This document shows, piece by piece, positions 50,856-58,706 of a stretch of DNA of 64,000 nucleotides (position 1 is the first letter of the stretch; the number at the start of each line of letters is the position of its first letter). The notes below the pieces were generated by a model. The model worked only from the letters and a program-made list of their open reading frames with translations. It did not search any database and had not been told where the DNA came from. Origin of the DNA: Psychrobacillus sp044762655 (GTDB lineage: Bacteria > Bacillota > Bacilli > Bacillales_A > Planococcaceae); the NCBI RefSeq assembly GCF_044762655.1, contig NZ_JBIWER010000003.1:441373-505372 (forward strand), read 5' to 3'. A program made the translations under genes and the position numbers.

Positions 50856-51187
50856 AATTGAACCTCCATTCTTCTTTGAAAATAAGGTAGCTGTTCGATA
50901 AAACGTTTAGACTCTTCCGAAGTGAATTCATGAATCCATGCATACACTTTTTTCAATCTTCTATCGTATTGATCATTTTCTCCATCCACATGATATGGCT
51001 TCACGGACATTGGTTCATGTGCTCGTAAAAAATTCCTACTTTGCACCGATTTCAGTTGATAGAAGAGTCTTTCAAATACTTTGATTTCATTTCTGGTAGC
51101 TGTTACTTCAAATTCCCATTGAGATTCATCGGGATAAGCGTATACTTGCTGACTCTTTACGGAGATATACACTTTGTATAAGGTCAT
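50852..51187 (-). CDS. Hypothetical protein, 111 residues
   Basis: A soluble protein of mixed alpha/beta character (TLYKVYISVKSQQVYAYPDE, then EFEVTATRNEIKVFERLFYQL). It has no recognised motif. The start at 51187 follows AAGGATG by 7 bp. It is the first gene of a two-gene unit with the 53-residue protein, between terminators at 51225-51257 and 50654-50688. Confidence 0.65.
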   Translation of the reverse strand: MTLYKVYISVKSQQVYAYPDESQWEFEVTATRNEIKVFERLFYQLKSVQSRNFLRAHEPMSVKPYHVDGENDQYDRRLKKVYAWIHEFTSEESKRFIEQLPYFQRRMEVQL

Positions 51188-51224
51188 TTTCACACATCCT
51201 TTTATAAAAGTTTGTGCTAAAAAC

Positions 51225-51257
51225 TAAAAAACATGCGCCAGTGGCACATGTTTTTAA
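51225..51257 (-). terminator. Terminator after the yjfB-like gene
   Basis: AAAAACATGTGCC / GGCGCATGTTTTTT with a 4-nt loop and one mismatch. It overlaps the stop codon of the gene. Confidence 0.87.
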
Positions 51258-51433
51258 GCTTGAATATCTACAACTGATCCTTTATAAGGATGTGGAGCAG
51301 CTGCTTGAGGCATACCTTCTAACATTTCTACTGCTGCAATAGTTTCCATGTTCATCGCATTTTGTAAAACGCTCATTTGCACAGTTTGCTGTAACTGAAG
51401 TAAATTAGAAGACATAATGGAGTTAATATCCAT
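51254..51433 (-). CDS. YjfB-family putative motility protein, 59 residues
   Basis: A small protein beginning MDINSIMSSNLLQLQQTVQM and ending GSVVDIQA. The length, the repeated Gln/Met amphipathic helix and the C-terminal VDIQA-like end match the YjfB family of putative motility proteins, of unknown mechanism. GGAGGAATTT precedes the ATG and a terminator overlaps its stop, so it is a single-gene unit that is too short for ordinary gene finders. Confidence 0.78.
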   Translation of the reverse strand: MDINSIMSSNLLQLQQTVQMSVLQNAMNMETIAAVEMLEGMPQAAAPHPYKGSVVDIQA

Positions 51434-51494
51434 AGAAATTCCTCCTTCATACCAAGCTTTATATCAGTAAACTTAAGCTATTATAAAGCGAAAA

Positions 51495-51959
51495 TTATTT
51501 TTTTGCAGTATTAGAATTGGTATCTCCTAAAAATGCATTCAACATCCACTGATGTTTTTCCGTTTTTTGATAAATAGCATTTAAAATATCCTCTGTCATA
51601 TCATCTTCATCTTTCGCAGCTTCGTCCATCCCTTTTTTAAGAGATTTCATGATTTTATCAAAATCATCCACTACAGCTTGTACCATTTGATCGGCTGACT
51701 CTTTACTCGAAGCTTCTTTTACTTCGGAAAGCTCTAAATGTTCTTTTAAAGTCGCAGTAGGTTGGCCACCTAAAGTTAATAAACGCTCTGCAATTTCATC
51801 CATATTAAGTGTAGCTTCGTTATATAACTCTTCGAATTTGGCGTGTAAAGTAAAAAATGACGGTCCCTTTACATACCAGTGGAAATTATGTAATTTAGTA
51901 TACATAACTGACCATGTTGCTACTTGTTTATTTAGCTCTTTATTTAACGCTGCTGACAT
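51495..51959 (-). CDS. dps: Dps-family DNA-protecting ferritin
   Basis: A ferritin-like protein of 154 residues that stores iron and protects DNA from oxidation. The inter-subunit ferroxidase site is in NFHWYVKGPSFFTLHAKFEELY (from residue 27; His and Glu/Asp ligands) and NMDEIAERLLTLGG near 54. AAAGGGAGAG precedes the ATG. A sigma-B-like promoter (GTTTAT-N14-AGGTAT) lies 46 bp upstream, in keeping with stress control of Dps in Bacillus. Confidence 0.92.
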   Translation of the reverse strand: MSAALNKELNKQVATWSVMYTKLHNFHWYVKGPSFFTLHAKFEELYNEATLNMDEIAERLLTLGGQPTATLKEHLELSEVKEASSKESADQMVQAVVDDFDKIMKSLKKGMDEAAKDEDDMTEDILNAIYQKTEKHQWMLNAFLGDTNSNTAKK

Positions 51960-52004
51960 AAAATTGTCACTCTCCCTTTAAATATAGTTGCTTTCTCTTT
52001 TAAT

Positions 52005-52030
52005 ATACCTCTAATTTTCATACAATAAAC
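52005..52030 (-). promoter_or_regulatory. Candidate sigma-B-type promoter for dps
   Basis: On the minus strand GTTTAT, 14 bp, AGGTAT, which deviates from consensus (GTTTAA-N12-14-GGGTAT) in one base of each element. It lies in the gap before divergent ytzI. Confidence 0.6.
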
Positions 52031-52061
52031 ATAACGATAAGTTAAACTGGAGTGAACAATA

Positions 52062-52184
52062 ATGGTATTTTGGATCTTAGGAGCAGCAGCATTACTAAGT
52101 ATTTTTGGCATTACCTTTTTATACAAGCTTTCAATGAATGATAAATACCCGAAAATTGATCCTAAACCTAAGGACGCTGAATAA
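52062..52184 (+). CDS. ytzI: YtzI-like small membrane protein, 40 residues
   Basis: MVFWILGAAALLSIFGITFL... forms one transmembrane helix (residues 3-21), followed by a short polar tail ending DPKPKDAE. CTGGAGTGA precedes the ATG. Length, layout and position between dps and yidD match B. subtilis YtzI. It begins 129 bp upstream of yidD and ends 3 bp before it. Confidence 0.75.
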   Translation: MVFWILGAAALLSIFGITFLYKLSMNDKYPKIDPKPKDAE

Positions 52185-52187
52185 TTC

Positions 52188-52421
52188 ATGAAACATATTA
52201 TTATCTCTATTTTTCGTTTTTATCAAAAGTATATCTCTCCACTATCTCCACCTAGTTGTCGCTTTTACCCAACCTGCTCCCATTACGGAGTTGAAGCAGT
52301 TCAAAAACACGGTGCGATGAAAGGGAGTCTTTTGACTGTAAAAAGAATATCCAAATGCCATCCTTTTCATGAGGGTGGTATTGATCCCGTTCCTGATGAA
52401 TGGCCTTTGAAAAAAAAATAA
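52188..52421 (+). CDS. yidD: Membrane protein insertion efficiency factor YidD
   Basis: A protein of 77 residues with the full YidD signature: FRFYQKYISPLSPPSCRFYP, TCSHYGVEAVQKHG, then GSLLTVKRISKCHPFHEGGIDPVP (named here by its parts). It is thought to help YidC/Sec insert membrane proteins. It is B. subtilis ytjA, in the same gene order. The gene follows ytzI by 3 bp and is probably cotranscribed with it. Confidence 0.93.
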   Translation: MKHIIISIFRFYQKYISPLSPPSCRFYPTCSHYGVEAVQKHGAMKGSLLTVKRISKCHPFHEGGIDPVPDEWPLKKK

Positions 52422-52439
52422 TTCAAAGGCTATTTTTTC
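52402..52439 (+). terminator. Terminator after yidD
   Basis: GGCCTTTGAA / TTCAAAGGCT with an A-rich loop and a run of six T. Confidence 0.8.
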
Positions 52440-52489
52440 TTGCATTTTATTTGAAAGTCCTGTAATCTAATGAAGTTATCTTTTTTAAA

Positions 52490-52504
52490 GCGTAATCGTT
52501 ACTA
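52490..52504. promoter_or_regulatory. Candidate Zur box upstream of the zinc-binding lipoprotein gene
   Basis: GCGTAATCGTTACTA matches TCGTAATNATTACGA in 11 of the 14 defined positions and is a near-palindrome around GTAAT / GTTAC. It stands 18 bp before the start codon, where Zur would repress the gene when zinc is ample. Confidence 0.65.
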
Positions 52505-52522
52505 TTTAGGAGAGTGAATTGA

Positions 52523-53503
52523 TTGAAACGAATTATTATTGCAAGCATGCTATTTCTATTAATTTTCCTTGCAGCCTGTGGGAATAAGGAAGCAAATGAA
52601 GTGAACACAGAAAATGAAGAACAGCAAGTAAAGATATTTACAACCGTATATCCGCTACAATATTTTGCTGAGCGCATAGGTGGAGATTCTGTGAGAGTTT
52701 CTTCTATTTATCCTGCAGGAGCGAATGAACATACATTTGAGCCAACACAAAAGGATATGATGGCACTTGCTGATGCAGATTTGTTTTTTTACATAGGACT
52801 CGGCTTAGAAGGTTTTGTCGACAATGCTAAGAAGACATTGGAAGAAGAACATGTGAAGATGGTCGCTACAGTGGATGCCGTATCTGAAGATCAATTAGAA
52901 GAACCAGCTGACGTGCATACAGATGAATCTCAAGATCATAAGAATGAATCATTTGAAAATCATGAGGGACATGATCATGGTGATGTAGATCCGCATATAT
53001 GGATGTCACCTAAAATTAGTCAAAGTCTTGCCCTCTCTATTAAAGACTCTTTAGTGGAGATTTCACCTGAGCAACAAGCGACTTTTGAAAAAAACTATGA
53101 CGAGCTTATTAAAGAGCTTCAGACATTAGATGCAGGTTTTGAAGAAATGGCACATTCAGCAACAAGTAAAACATTTTTTGTTTCTCACGCTGCATTTGGT
53201 TACATAGCTAACACTTATGGATTGGAACAATTAGCTATCGCTGGACTAAATTCACAAGACGAACCATCTCAAAAGGAACTGACTAAATTAATTGATTTGG
53301 CGAAAGAAAAAAATATAAACTATATTTTATTTGAGCAAAATGTTTCATCTAAACTAACGGAAGTAATTCAACAGGAAATTGGAGCGGAAAGCTTAGTCCT
53401 ACACAACCTTGGTGTATTATCTAAGGAAGATATGAATAATAAAGAAACCTATTTTACACTCATGAATAAAAACCTTGAGACATTGAGAACTGTTTTGAAT
53501 TAA
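52523..53503 (+). CDS. Zinc (metal) ABC transporter substrate-binding lipoprotein, ZnuA/AdcA type
   Basis: A protein of 326 residues with a lipoprotein signal (LLIFLAACG, lipobox LAAC). The cluster A-1 fold has metal-binding His in GANEHTFEPTQKDM near residue 71 and DPHIWMSPK near 156, and FFVSHAAFGY near 217. Between the first two lies a His/Asp/Glu-rich loop (HEGHDHGDVD), typical of zinc-specific proteins. It captures zinc outside the cell. The start is TTG. No permease or ATPase gene is adjacent. Confidence 0.9.
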   Translation: MKRIIIASMLFLLIFLAACGNKEANEVNTENEEQQVKIFTTVYPLQYFAERIGGDSVRVSSIYPAGANEHTFEPTQKDMMALADADLFFYIGLGLEGFVDNAKKTLEEEHVKMVATVDAVSEDQLEEPADVHTDESQDHKNESFENHEGHDHGDVDPHIWMSPKISQSLALSIKDSLVEISPEQQATFEKNYDELIKELQTLDAGFEEMAHSATSKTFFVSHAAFGYIANTYGLEQLAIAGLNSQDEPSQKELTKLIDLAKEKNINYILFEQNVSSKLTEVIQQEIGAESLVLHNLGVLSKEDMNNKETYFTLMNKNLETLRTVLN

Positions 53504-53504
53504 T

Positions 53505-53775
53505 AATTAATCCTGTATATATCGTTTTCGAATACCGAGTGAATTTTTAAAGATGCTTGTTGGTTGGTGACGTCCGTCACCACCAACAAGCATCTTTTTT
53601 TCGGTAATCTTATGGCGTTTATCTTTCCGTCGCCCTGCTTCAACTGATACTCTCCTATTGATAGAGCAAGCTCACGAAGATACAATTTAGTTCGCTATTT
53701 GACTTCTTTATTTATTCAATATTTACTATTGCTCTTTATACCACTAGTAAGATACAAAATATATACTTACTTCAT
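53505..53775 (-). repeat. Composite dispersed repeat, copy 2 (module A only)
   Basis: Read on the minus strand it has ATAGCGAACTAAATTGTATC, TTCGTGAGCTT, GGGCGACGGAAAGATAAACG, ATTACCGAAAAA, a long hairpin (53552-53593) around GTGAC-GGAC-GTCAC, TTTAAAAATTC and TTCGAAAACGATA, in the same order as copy 1. Module B is missing. It fills the gap between convergent zinc-lipoprotein and menE genes. Confidence 0.78.
53550..53602 (+). terminator. Hairpin of repeat copy 2, probable terminator
   Basis: GATGCTTGTTGG-T-TGGTGAC pairs with GTCACCA-CCAACAAGCATC around CGTC or GGAC; on the plus strand seven T follow, so it can end the zinc-lipoprotein transcript. Confidence 0.85.
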
Positions 53776-53828
53776 CTTTCACTGGATAATAGTATTTCTA
53801 ATTCAAAATTTCTTATCTTTTTAAGCTA

Positions 53829-55247
53829 TTATATTAACTTTAATAATTCTCTTCTTACCAATTTATTTGCACCGTTACGAGGTAGTTCATTTATAAAATG
53901 ATATTCTTTTGGCAACTTGTAAGATGCAATCTGGGTCTTCATAAAAGCTCTTAGCTCATCTATAGTCACTTGCTCTTTTACTACGATAAATGCTATTGGG
54001 ACCTGTCCCCATTTATCATCCTGGCGTCCTGTAACTCCCGCTTCAATAACGGCTGGATGTTTTACTAGTGCTTGCTCCAATTCTGCTGGATAAATATTTT
54101 CACCACCGGATATGATTAAGTCTGAGCGTCGATCAACAACGAACAAATATCCGTCCTCATCCAAATAACCAATATCTCCTGTGTGAAGCCAACCATCCGT
54201 GAGTGGTTTTTTAGTCTCAGCTGCTCCAATATATCCTTTTGTCACATGCGGTCCTTTAATACATATTTCTCCCATTTCCTCTTCTCCATCAATACGAACG
54301 TCTGCAAAGAAAAGTGGCTTACCGGCTGATCCTAATTTACGAATGGCATCCTCACTCGATAAAGTCGTAGTTTGTGAGGAAGTTTCCGTCATTCCATAAG
54401 TTTGTAGTACTGGTATATTTCTTTCAATCGCTCGTTCTAAATAAGCTAAAGGAACAGGACCTCCACCTACTAAAATCGACTGAAAGGAATCAGGAAAATA
54501 CTCATTTCTATTTTCTAGAACCGATACGATCCGTTGAAGCATAACAGCTACTAAAGACATTCTAGTAGCTGATCCATCAAGTATTTCATCGACTACTTTT
54601 TCTGGATCAAATTTAGTATGGAGGCTTACCGTCATTCCATATAACACAGATCGCATAAGAATAGAAAACCCACTTATATGAAACAATGGTACTATACATA
54701 GCCAGCAATCATCCGGATGAATGCCTAAATGGAGTGCTGAACCAGTTGCATTCATCACATGATTTTCTAACGATTGCCGAACTCCTTTTGGTCTTCCTGT
54801 AGTACCTGATGTGTACATGATGGAAATGGTACGTTCTTTGTACCAATCGCTCTCTAAAGGATAAATTTTTCTCTCATGACTATGAACATCATAAAAAGAA
54901 ATTCTTTGGCTATAGCTTATTTTTCTTTCATCATTATCTACAAGTAAAACATCCGGATTACTATCATGGAGCTGATAATTTAACTCTACTTCACTTAAAC
55001 GTTCATTTAACATGACTAATTCACAGCCGAGTTGAAGGCAACCATGTATGGCAATTACTAGTTCTGCATTAGAACTTGATAAAATAGCTATTCTCCTACC
55101 TGGTTGAATTCCTTTCGCATGAAGTCTCTCTGCAAATTCATTAGCTTCTTTATAAAGTTGCTGAAATGTCCATACTTCTCCCTTAAAGCGTAAAGCAATG
55201 CGCTCTGGTGTTAGATGGGCACGTTTTAATAGTAAATTAGGAAACAT
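53829..55247 (-). CDS. menE: o-Succinylbenzoate--CoA ligase MenE
   Basis: An ANL-superfamily enzyme of 472 residues that activates o-succinylbenzoate with CoA. The P-loop TISIMYTSGTTGRPKGVRQS is near residue 141, YGMTETSS near 286, the hinge WLHTGDIGYLDEDGYL near 357, and the catalytic lysine region NGANKLVRR near 458. AAAAGGAG precedes the ATG. A strong terminator separates it from menB, so it may have its own promoter or rely on readthrough. Confidence 0.92.
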   Translation of the reverse strand: MFPNLLLKRAHLTPERIALRFKGEVWTFQQLYKEANEFAERLHAKGIQPGRRIAILSSSNAELVIAIHGCLQLGCELVMLNERLSEVELNYQLHDSNPDVLLVDNDERKISYSQRISFYDVHSHERKIYPLESDWYKERTISIMYTSGTTGRPKGVRQSLENHVMNATGSALHLGIHPDDCWLCIVPLFHISGFSILMRSVLYGMTVSLHTKFDPEKVVDEILDGSATRMSLVAVMLQRIVSVLENRNEYFPDSFQSILVGGGPVPLAYLERAIERNIPVLQTYGMTETSSQTTTLSSEDAIRKLGSAGKPLFFADVRIDGEEEMGEICIKGPHVTKGYIGAAETKKPLTDGWLHTGDIGYLDEDGYLFVVDRRSDLIISGGENIYPAELEQALVKHPAVIEAGVTGRQDDKWGQVPIAFIVVKEQVTIDELRAFMKTQIASYKLPKEYHFINELPRNGANKLVRRELLKLI

Positions 55248-55314
55248 GTTGTACTCCTTTTATGTTAAGCTCTTTCGTCTTATTATATATTTTACTTATG
55301 TCTATATTCTATGT

Positions 55315-55345
55315 AAAAAAGCTATCCCATAAGGATAGCTTTTTT
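55315..55345 (-). terminator. Terminator between menB and menE
   Basis: AAAAAAGCTATCC / GGATAGCTTTTTT with a 5-6 nt loop, symmetrical, 19 bp after the menB stop. Confidence 0.92.
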
Positions 55346-55363
55346 ACTCTCGTCATTCAGTAA

Positions 55364-56182
55364 TCACGGAAAACGCGGGAATTGACCAAAATCTGGTTTA
55401 CGTTTTTCTTTGAATGCATCTCGACCTTCTTTTGCCTCATCGGTTGTGTAATAAAGCAATGTTGCATCACCTGCTAATTGTTGAAGCCCTGCTAAACCAT
55501 CCGTATCTGCATTCATCGCAGCTTTTAAGAAGCGAAGTGCAGTTGGACTCATTTCTAGCATTTCCTCACACCATTGAACAGTTTCATCCTCTAATTGTGC
55601 GTATGGAACTACCGTATTGACTAAGCCCATATCAAGTGCTTGCTGAGCATCGTATTGACGGCATAAATACCAAATTTCACGTGCTTTTTTATGTCCGATA
55701 ATACGTGCCAAATAACCAGAACCATAACCAGCATCAAACGAGCCAACTTTAGGACCAGTTTGTCCAAATCTCGCGTTTTCAGCAGCAATTGTTAAATCGC
55801 AAACAACATGTAGAACATGTCCGCCACCAATTGCATAACCAGCTACCATTGCAACAACTGGTTTTGGAATCACACGGATCAGACGTTGTAAGTCTAGTAC
55901 GTTTAAGCGAGGGATTTCATCTTCTCCTACATATCCACCATGTCCACGCACTTTTTGGTCTCCGCCTGAACAAAATGCGTGTTCACCTTCTCCTGTTAAA
56001 ATAATGACACCAACATTTTTATCGTCACGAGCACGAGAAAATGCATCAATCATTTCCATTACTGTTTTAGGGCGAAATGCGTTACGCACTTCGGGACGGT
56101 TAATCGTTACTTTAGCAATTCCGTTATAAAACTCATACTTAATATCTTCATATGTATGTAGTGTTGTCCATTCGCGAGTCAT
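55364..56182 (-). CDS. menB: 1,4-Dihydroxy-2-naphthoyl-CoA synthase MenB
   Basis: A crotonase-fold enzyme of 272 residues that closes the naphthoate ring of menaquinone. Signatures are FCSGGDQKVRGHGGYV near residue 72, AIGGGHVLHVVCDLTIA near 117, and GSFDAGYGSGYLAR near 147 with the catalytic Asp. AAAGGAGGATGTAAG gives a strong start. It overlaps menH by 4 bp. Confidence 0.96.
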   Translation of the reverse strand: MTREWTTLHTYEDIKYEFYNGIAKVTINRPEVRNAFRPKTVMEMIDAFSRARDDKNVGVIILTGEGEHAFCSGGDQKVRGHGGYVGEDEIPRLNVLDLQRLIRVIPKPVVAMVAGYAIGGGHVLHVVCDLTIAAENARFGQTGPKVGSFDAGYGSGYLARIIGHKKAREIWYLCRQYDAQQALDMGLVNTVVPYAQLEDETVQWCEEMLEMSPTALRFLKAAMNADTDGLAGLQQLAGDATLLYYTTDEAKEGRDAFKEKRKPDFGQFPRFP

Positions 56183-57006
56183 CTTACATCCTCCTTTAAA
56201 ATAATATCCTCTACTATTGTAGCAAACAATTCAGGATTTTCCACATGAATTGCATGACCTACAGCGTTAATTTCTTTATGAGCAACATTCTGGAGATACT
56301 TTTTCATCGTTTTCGCAAGCATGCTAAATTTTTCATCTAGCTCACCAGTTATTAAAAAAGTCGGTATGTCGATTTTTTCGAGCTTGTCCCAATAGGAAGG
56401 TTGTACACCGGTACTAAATCCACGCAGGCTATTAGCTAATCCTATTTCAGACCCTGCTAGCCGCTCCTGTCGTATCAGCTCCTTTTTCTCCAGTGACAAT
56501 TTCTGCTGACTTTGGAATAATGGAATTCTCTCCCAAAAATCCACAAATGATGTGAGCCCATCCTCCAATATTCGATCAGCAAGCTGCTCATCTGATTGTT
56601 TTCTATTTAAACGTTCTACTTTATCAGTAAGACCTGGGGAACTACTTTCAAGGATGAGTCTTTTTACAGGATATTGGCTTGCATAAGCAAGAGCTAATCG
56701 GCCACCCATCGAATAACCAACTAGCGAAAAGTTTCTCCACTGAAGCTTCTGAAACAATGCATGTAAATCTGCTATCTGCTCCTCTACAGCATAACGGGCA
56801 AGGTTGATAGGCTTTGAAGTTTCTCCATGACCGATCAGATCGATGCTTAAGGTATCAAACGTATTGGGTAGATTCGAAATCACTTCATCCCAAGTATGTG
56901 TTGATCCCGTAAATCCATGTAAAAACACAATTTTATCCACTGCTCCATTATTATATCTATTGAAATGGATATCAATACCTCGGATATTAACTGTTATACT
57001 TTCCAA
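56179..57006 (-). CDS. menH: SHCHC synthase MenH (alpha/beta hydrolase)
   Basis: A protein of 275 residues that removes pyruvate from SEPHCHC. The nucleophile Ser is in LVGYSMGGRLAL near residue 99, the Asp in ITGELDEKF near 221 and the His in VGHAIHVE near 248. The oxyanion-loop FLHGFTGS is near residue 31. The start codon is TTG and lies 13 bp inside menD. Assignment as MenH rests partly on the operon. Confidence 0.9.
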   Translation of the reverse strand: MESITVNIRGIDIHFNRYNNGAVDKIVFLHGFTGSTHTWDEVISNLPNTFDTLSIDLIGHGETSKPINLARYAVEEQIADLHALFQKLQWRNFSLVGYSMGGRLALAYASQYPVKRLILESSSPGLTDKVERLNRKQSDEQLADRILEDGLTSFVDFWERIPLFQSQQKLSLEKKELIRQERLAGSEIGLANSLRGFSTGVQPSYWDKLEKIDIPTFLITGELDEKFSMLAKTMKKYLQNVAHKEINAVGHAIHVENPELFATIVEDIILKEDVR

Positions 57007-58706
57007 ACCGAGTCCAGCTCCTTCGATATATCAGCCCATAACTTTCGATGCGTCTCTGTATTAACTTGTCTGTTTGTAAATACCTCGATAAGACGGATAT
57101 CCTTCGACTTCTCCCCGGCAAGGGCTTCTTTAAAATCTTCCTTCGTGTGAACTGCGTTGTACTGAGCATTATACATAGCTGCTATATGGGAAAACTCAAG
57201 CCCTGTCGGAGTACCAAATAAATGCTCAAAGTAATTGGTTTCTGTCGATTGAGGTAAATAAGAGAAAATACCTCCCCCATCATTATTCATAACAATAATT
57301 GTCATATCACATCTATGGAATCTACTAACAATTAAACCGTTCAAATCATGTAAAAAAGCTAAATCTCCAATTAATAAATAACCGGGACGGTTTAATGCCG
57401 CTTGAGTTCCAAGTGCTGTAGAAACTACCCCGTCTATTCCATTAGTACCTCTATTTGCATAGAGCTGAATGTTCTTATTGGTTTTATTGAAAAAAGTATC
57501 TAAATCTCTTATTGGCATACTGCTACTAGCAAATAAAAATGACTTATCTGGTAAAGTGTCAAACAACACACCTGCTAATGCACCTTCATCTGTTTCCTTT
57601 TGAATATAGCTGTTTACATGATTGGTCGCAATTCTATTTGCTTTAGACCAAGAATCCAAATAAGTAGAAGCTGACTTTTCAACTGTTTTTATCCATAATG
57701 ATTGAGCCTCCACTTGCACATGATGAGTGGCGATATGAAGAGAATCACGGTAAATAGGACTTTCATCTACAACTATATAGATTTCGGGCTTAAGAGCCTT
57801 TAAATAAAGCATTAACGGCTTAGAAACTGGTTGCGCACCAAAACGAATTACAATGTTTGGAGCTGCCACTTTCTGAAAAGCATCATTTTTGAGTATCGCA
57901 TCGTATTGATCTATACATAAATCCAAACAATCAACAGGAATAGATGTCCGTAAATTTGATAGAGGATCTACTAGTACTGGCCACTGTACCATTTTTGCAA
58001 ATTCCCAAAATCCTTCGGTAGCTTGAAGGGAATCTCCTACGATAATTATTCCTTTTGTTTCATTTTGAAGAATGTCATTATACCATGCTAAAAATTCCTC
58101 ACTTGGTACTAGTTTACCTATTTCCGGTGCATGCATATTTACTGTTGGCGAGGATTTCTCCATATCAAGTAATAATGGCTCACGGAATGGTACGTTGATA
58201 TGAACAGGTCCCATCGGAAAAGCTTTCGATGTAGATACCGCACGTAGAATATGGCGCTCTACAAAAGCTAAATTTGCATCGTCTTTTTCAGGTATAGGAA
58301 AGTCAACTGTCCATTTCACATGCTTGCCGAAAAGATGCAATTGATCAATCGCTTGAGGCGCTCCAACCTCGCGTAGCTCATGAGGACGATCAGCTGTAAC
58401 GACCAATAAAGGTACACGAGCGTAAAATGCTTCAACTATAGCTGGAAAGAAATTTGCTGCAGCAGTTCCAGAAGTACATAAAAGTACAACAGGAGCTTTT
58501 TTTGCTTTTGCAATACCAAGAGCAAAATAACCAGCAGAGCGTTCATCTATTTGACGATAAAATTGAAAACACCCACTTTTAGCAAAAGCATAGGCTAACG
58601 GAGTAGACCTCGAACCTGGGCACATAACTACATCCTGAATACCTGCCTGTTTAATTGTTTCTACAAAGTGATTTACATAAGATGTTAAATACTCGATGTT
58701 AGTCAT
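56994..58706 (-). CDS. menD: SEPHCHC synthase MenD
   Basis: A thiamine-diphosphate enzyme of 570 residues that joins 2-oxoglutarate to isochorismate. It has VVMCPGSRSTPLAYAFAKS near residue 27, the catalytic glutamate in RQIDERSAGYFALG near 55, and the ThDP-binding GDLAFLHDLNGL near 433, followed by NNDGGGIFSYLPQ. GGAGGAAATATGA precedes the ATG. It overlaps menF by 8 bp. Confidence 0.96.
   Translation of the reverse strand: MTNIEYLTSYVNHFVETIKQAGIQDVVMCPGSRSTPLAYAFAKSGCFQFYRQIDERSAGYFALGIAKAKKAPVVLLCTSGTAAANFFPAIVEAFYARVPLLVVTADRPHELREVGAPQAIDQLHLFGKHVKWTVDFPIPEKDDANLAFVERHILRAVSTSKAFPMGPVHINVPFREPLLLDMEKSSPTVNMHAPEIGKLVPSEEFLAWYNDILQNETKGIIIVGDSLQATEGFWEFAKMVQWPVLVDPLSNLRTSIPVDCLDLCIDQYDAILKNDAFQKVAAPNIVIRFGAQPVSKPLMLYLKALKPEIYIVVDESPIYRDSLHIATHHVQVEAQSLWIKTVEKSASTYLDSWSKANRIATNHVNSYIQKETDEGALAGVLFDTLPDKSFLFASSSMPIRDLDTFFNKTNKNIQLYANRGTNGIDGVVSTALGTQAALNRPGYLLIGDLAFLHDLNGLIVSRFHRCDMTIIVMNNDGGGIFSYLPQSTETNYFEHLFGTPTGLEFSHIAAMYNAQYNAVHTKEDFKEALAGEKSKDIRLIEVFTNRQVNTETHRKLWADISKELDSVWKV

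Noticed and set aside
53500..53685. Open frame of 61 codons on the minus strand within repeat copy 2
   Set aside because: The matching region of copy 3 has stop codons in this frame, and conservation among copies follows the DNA hairpin, not codons.
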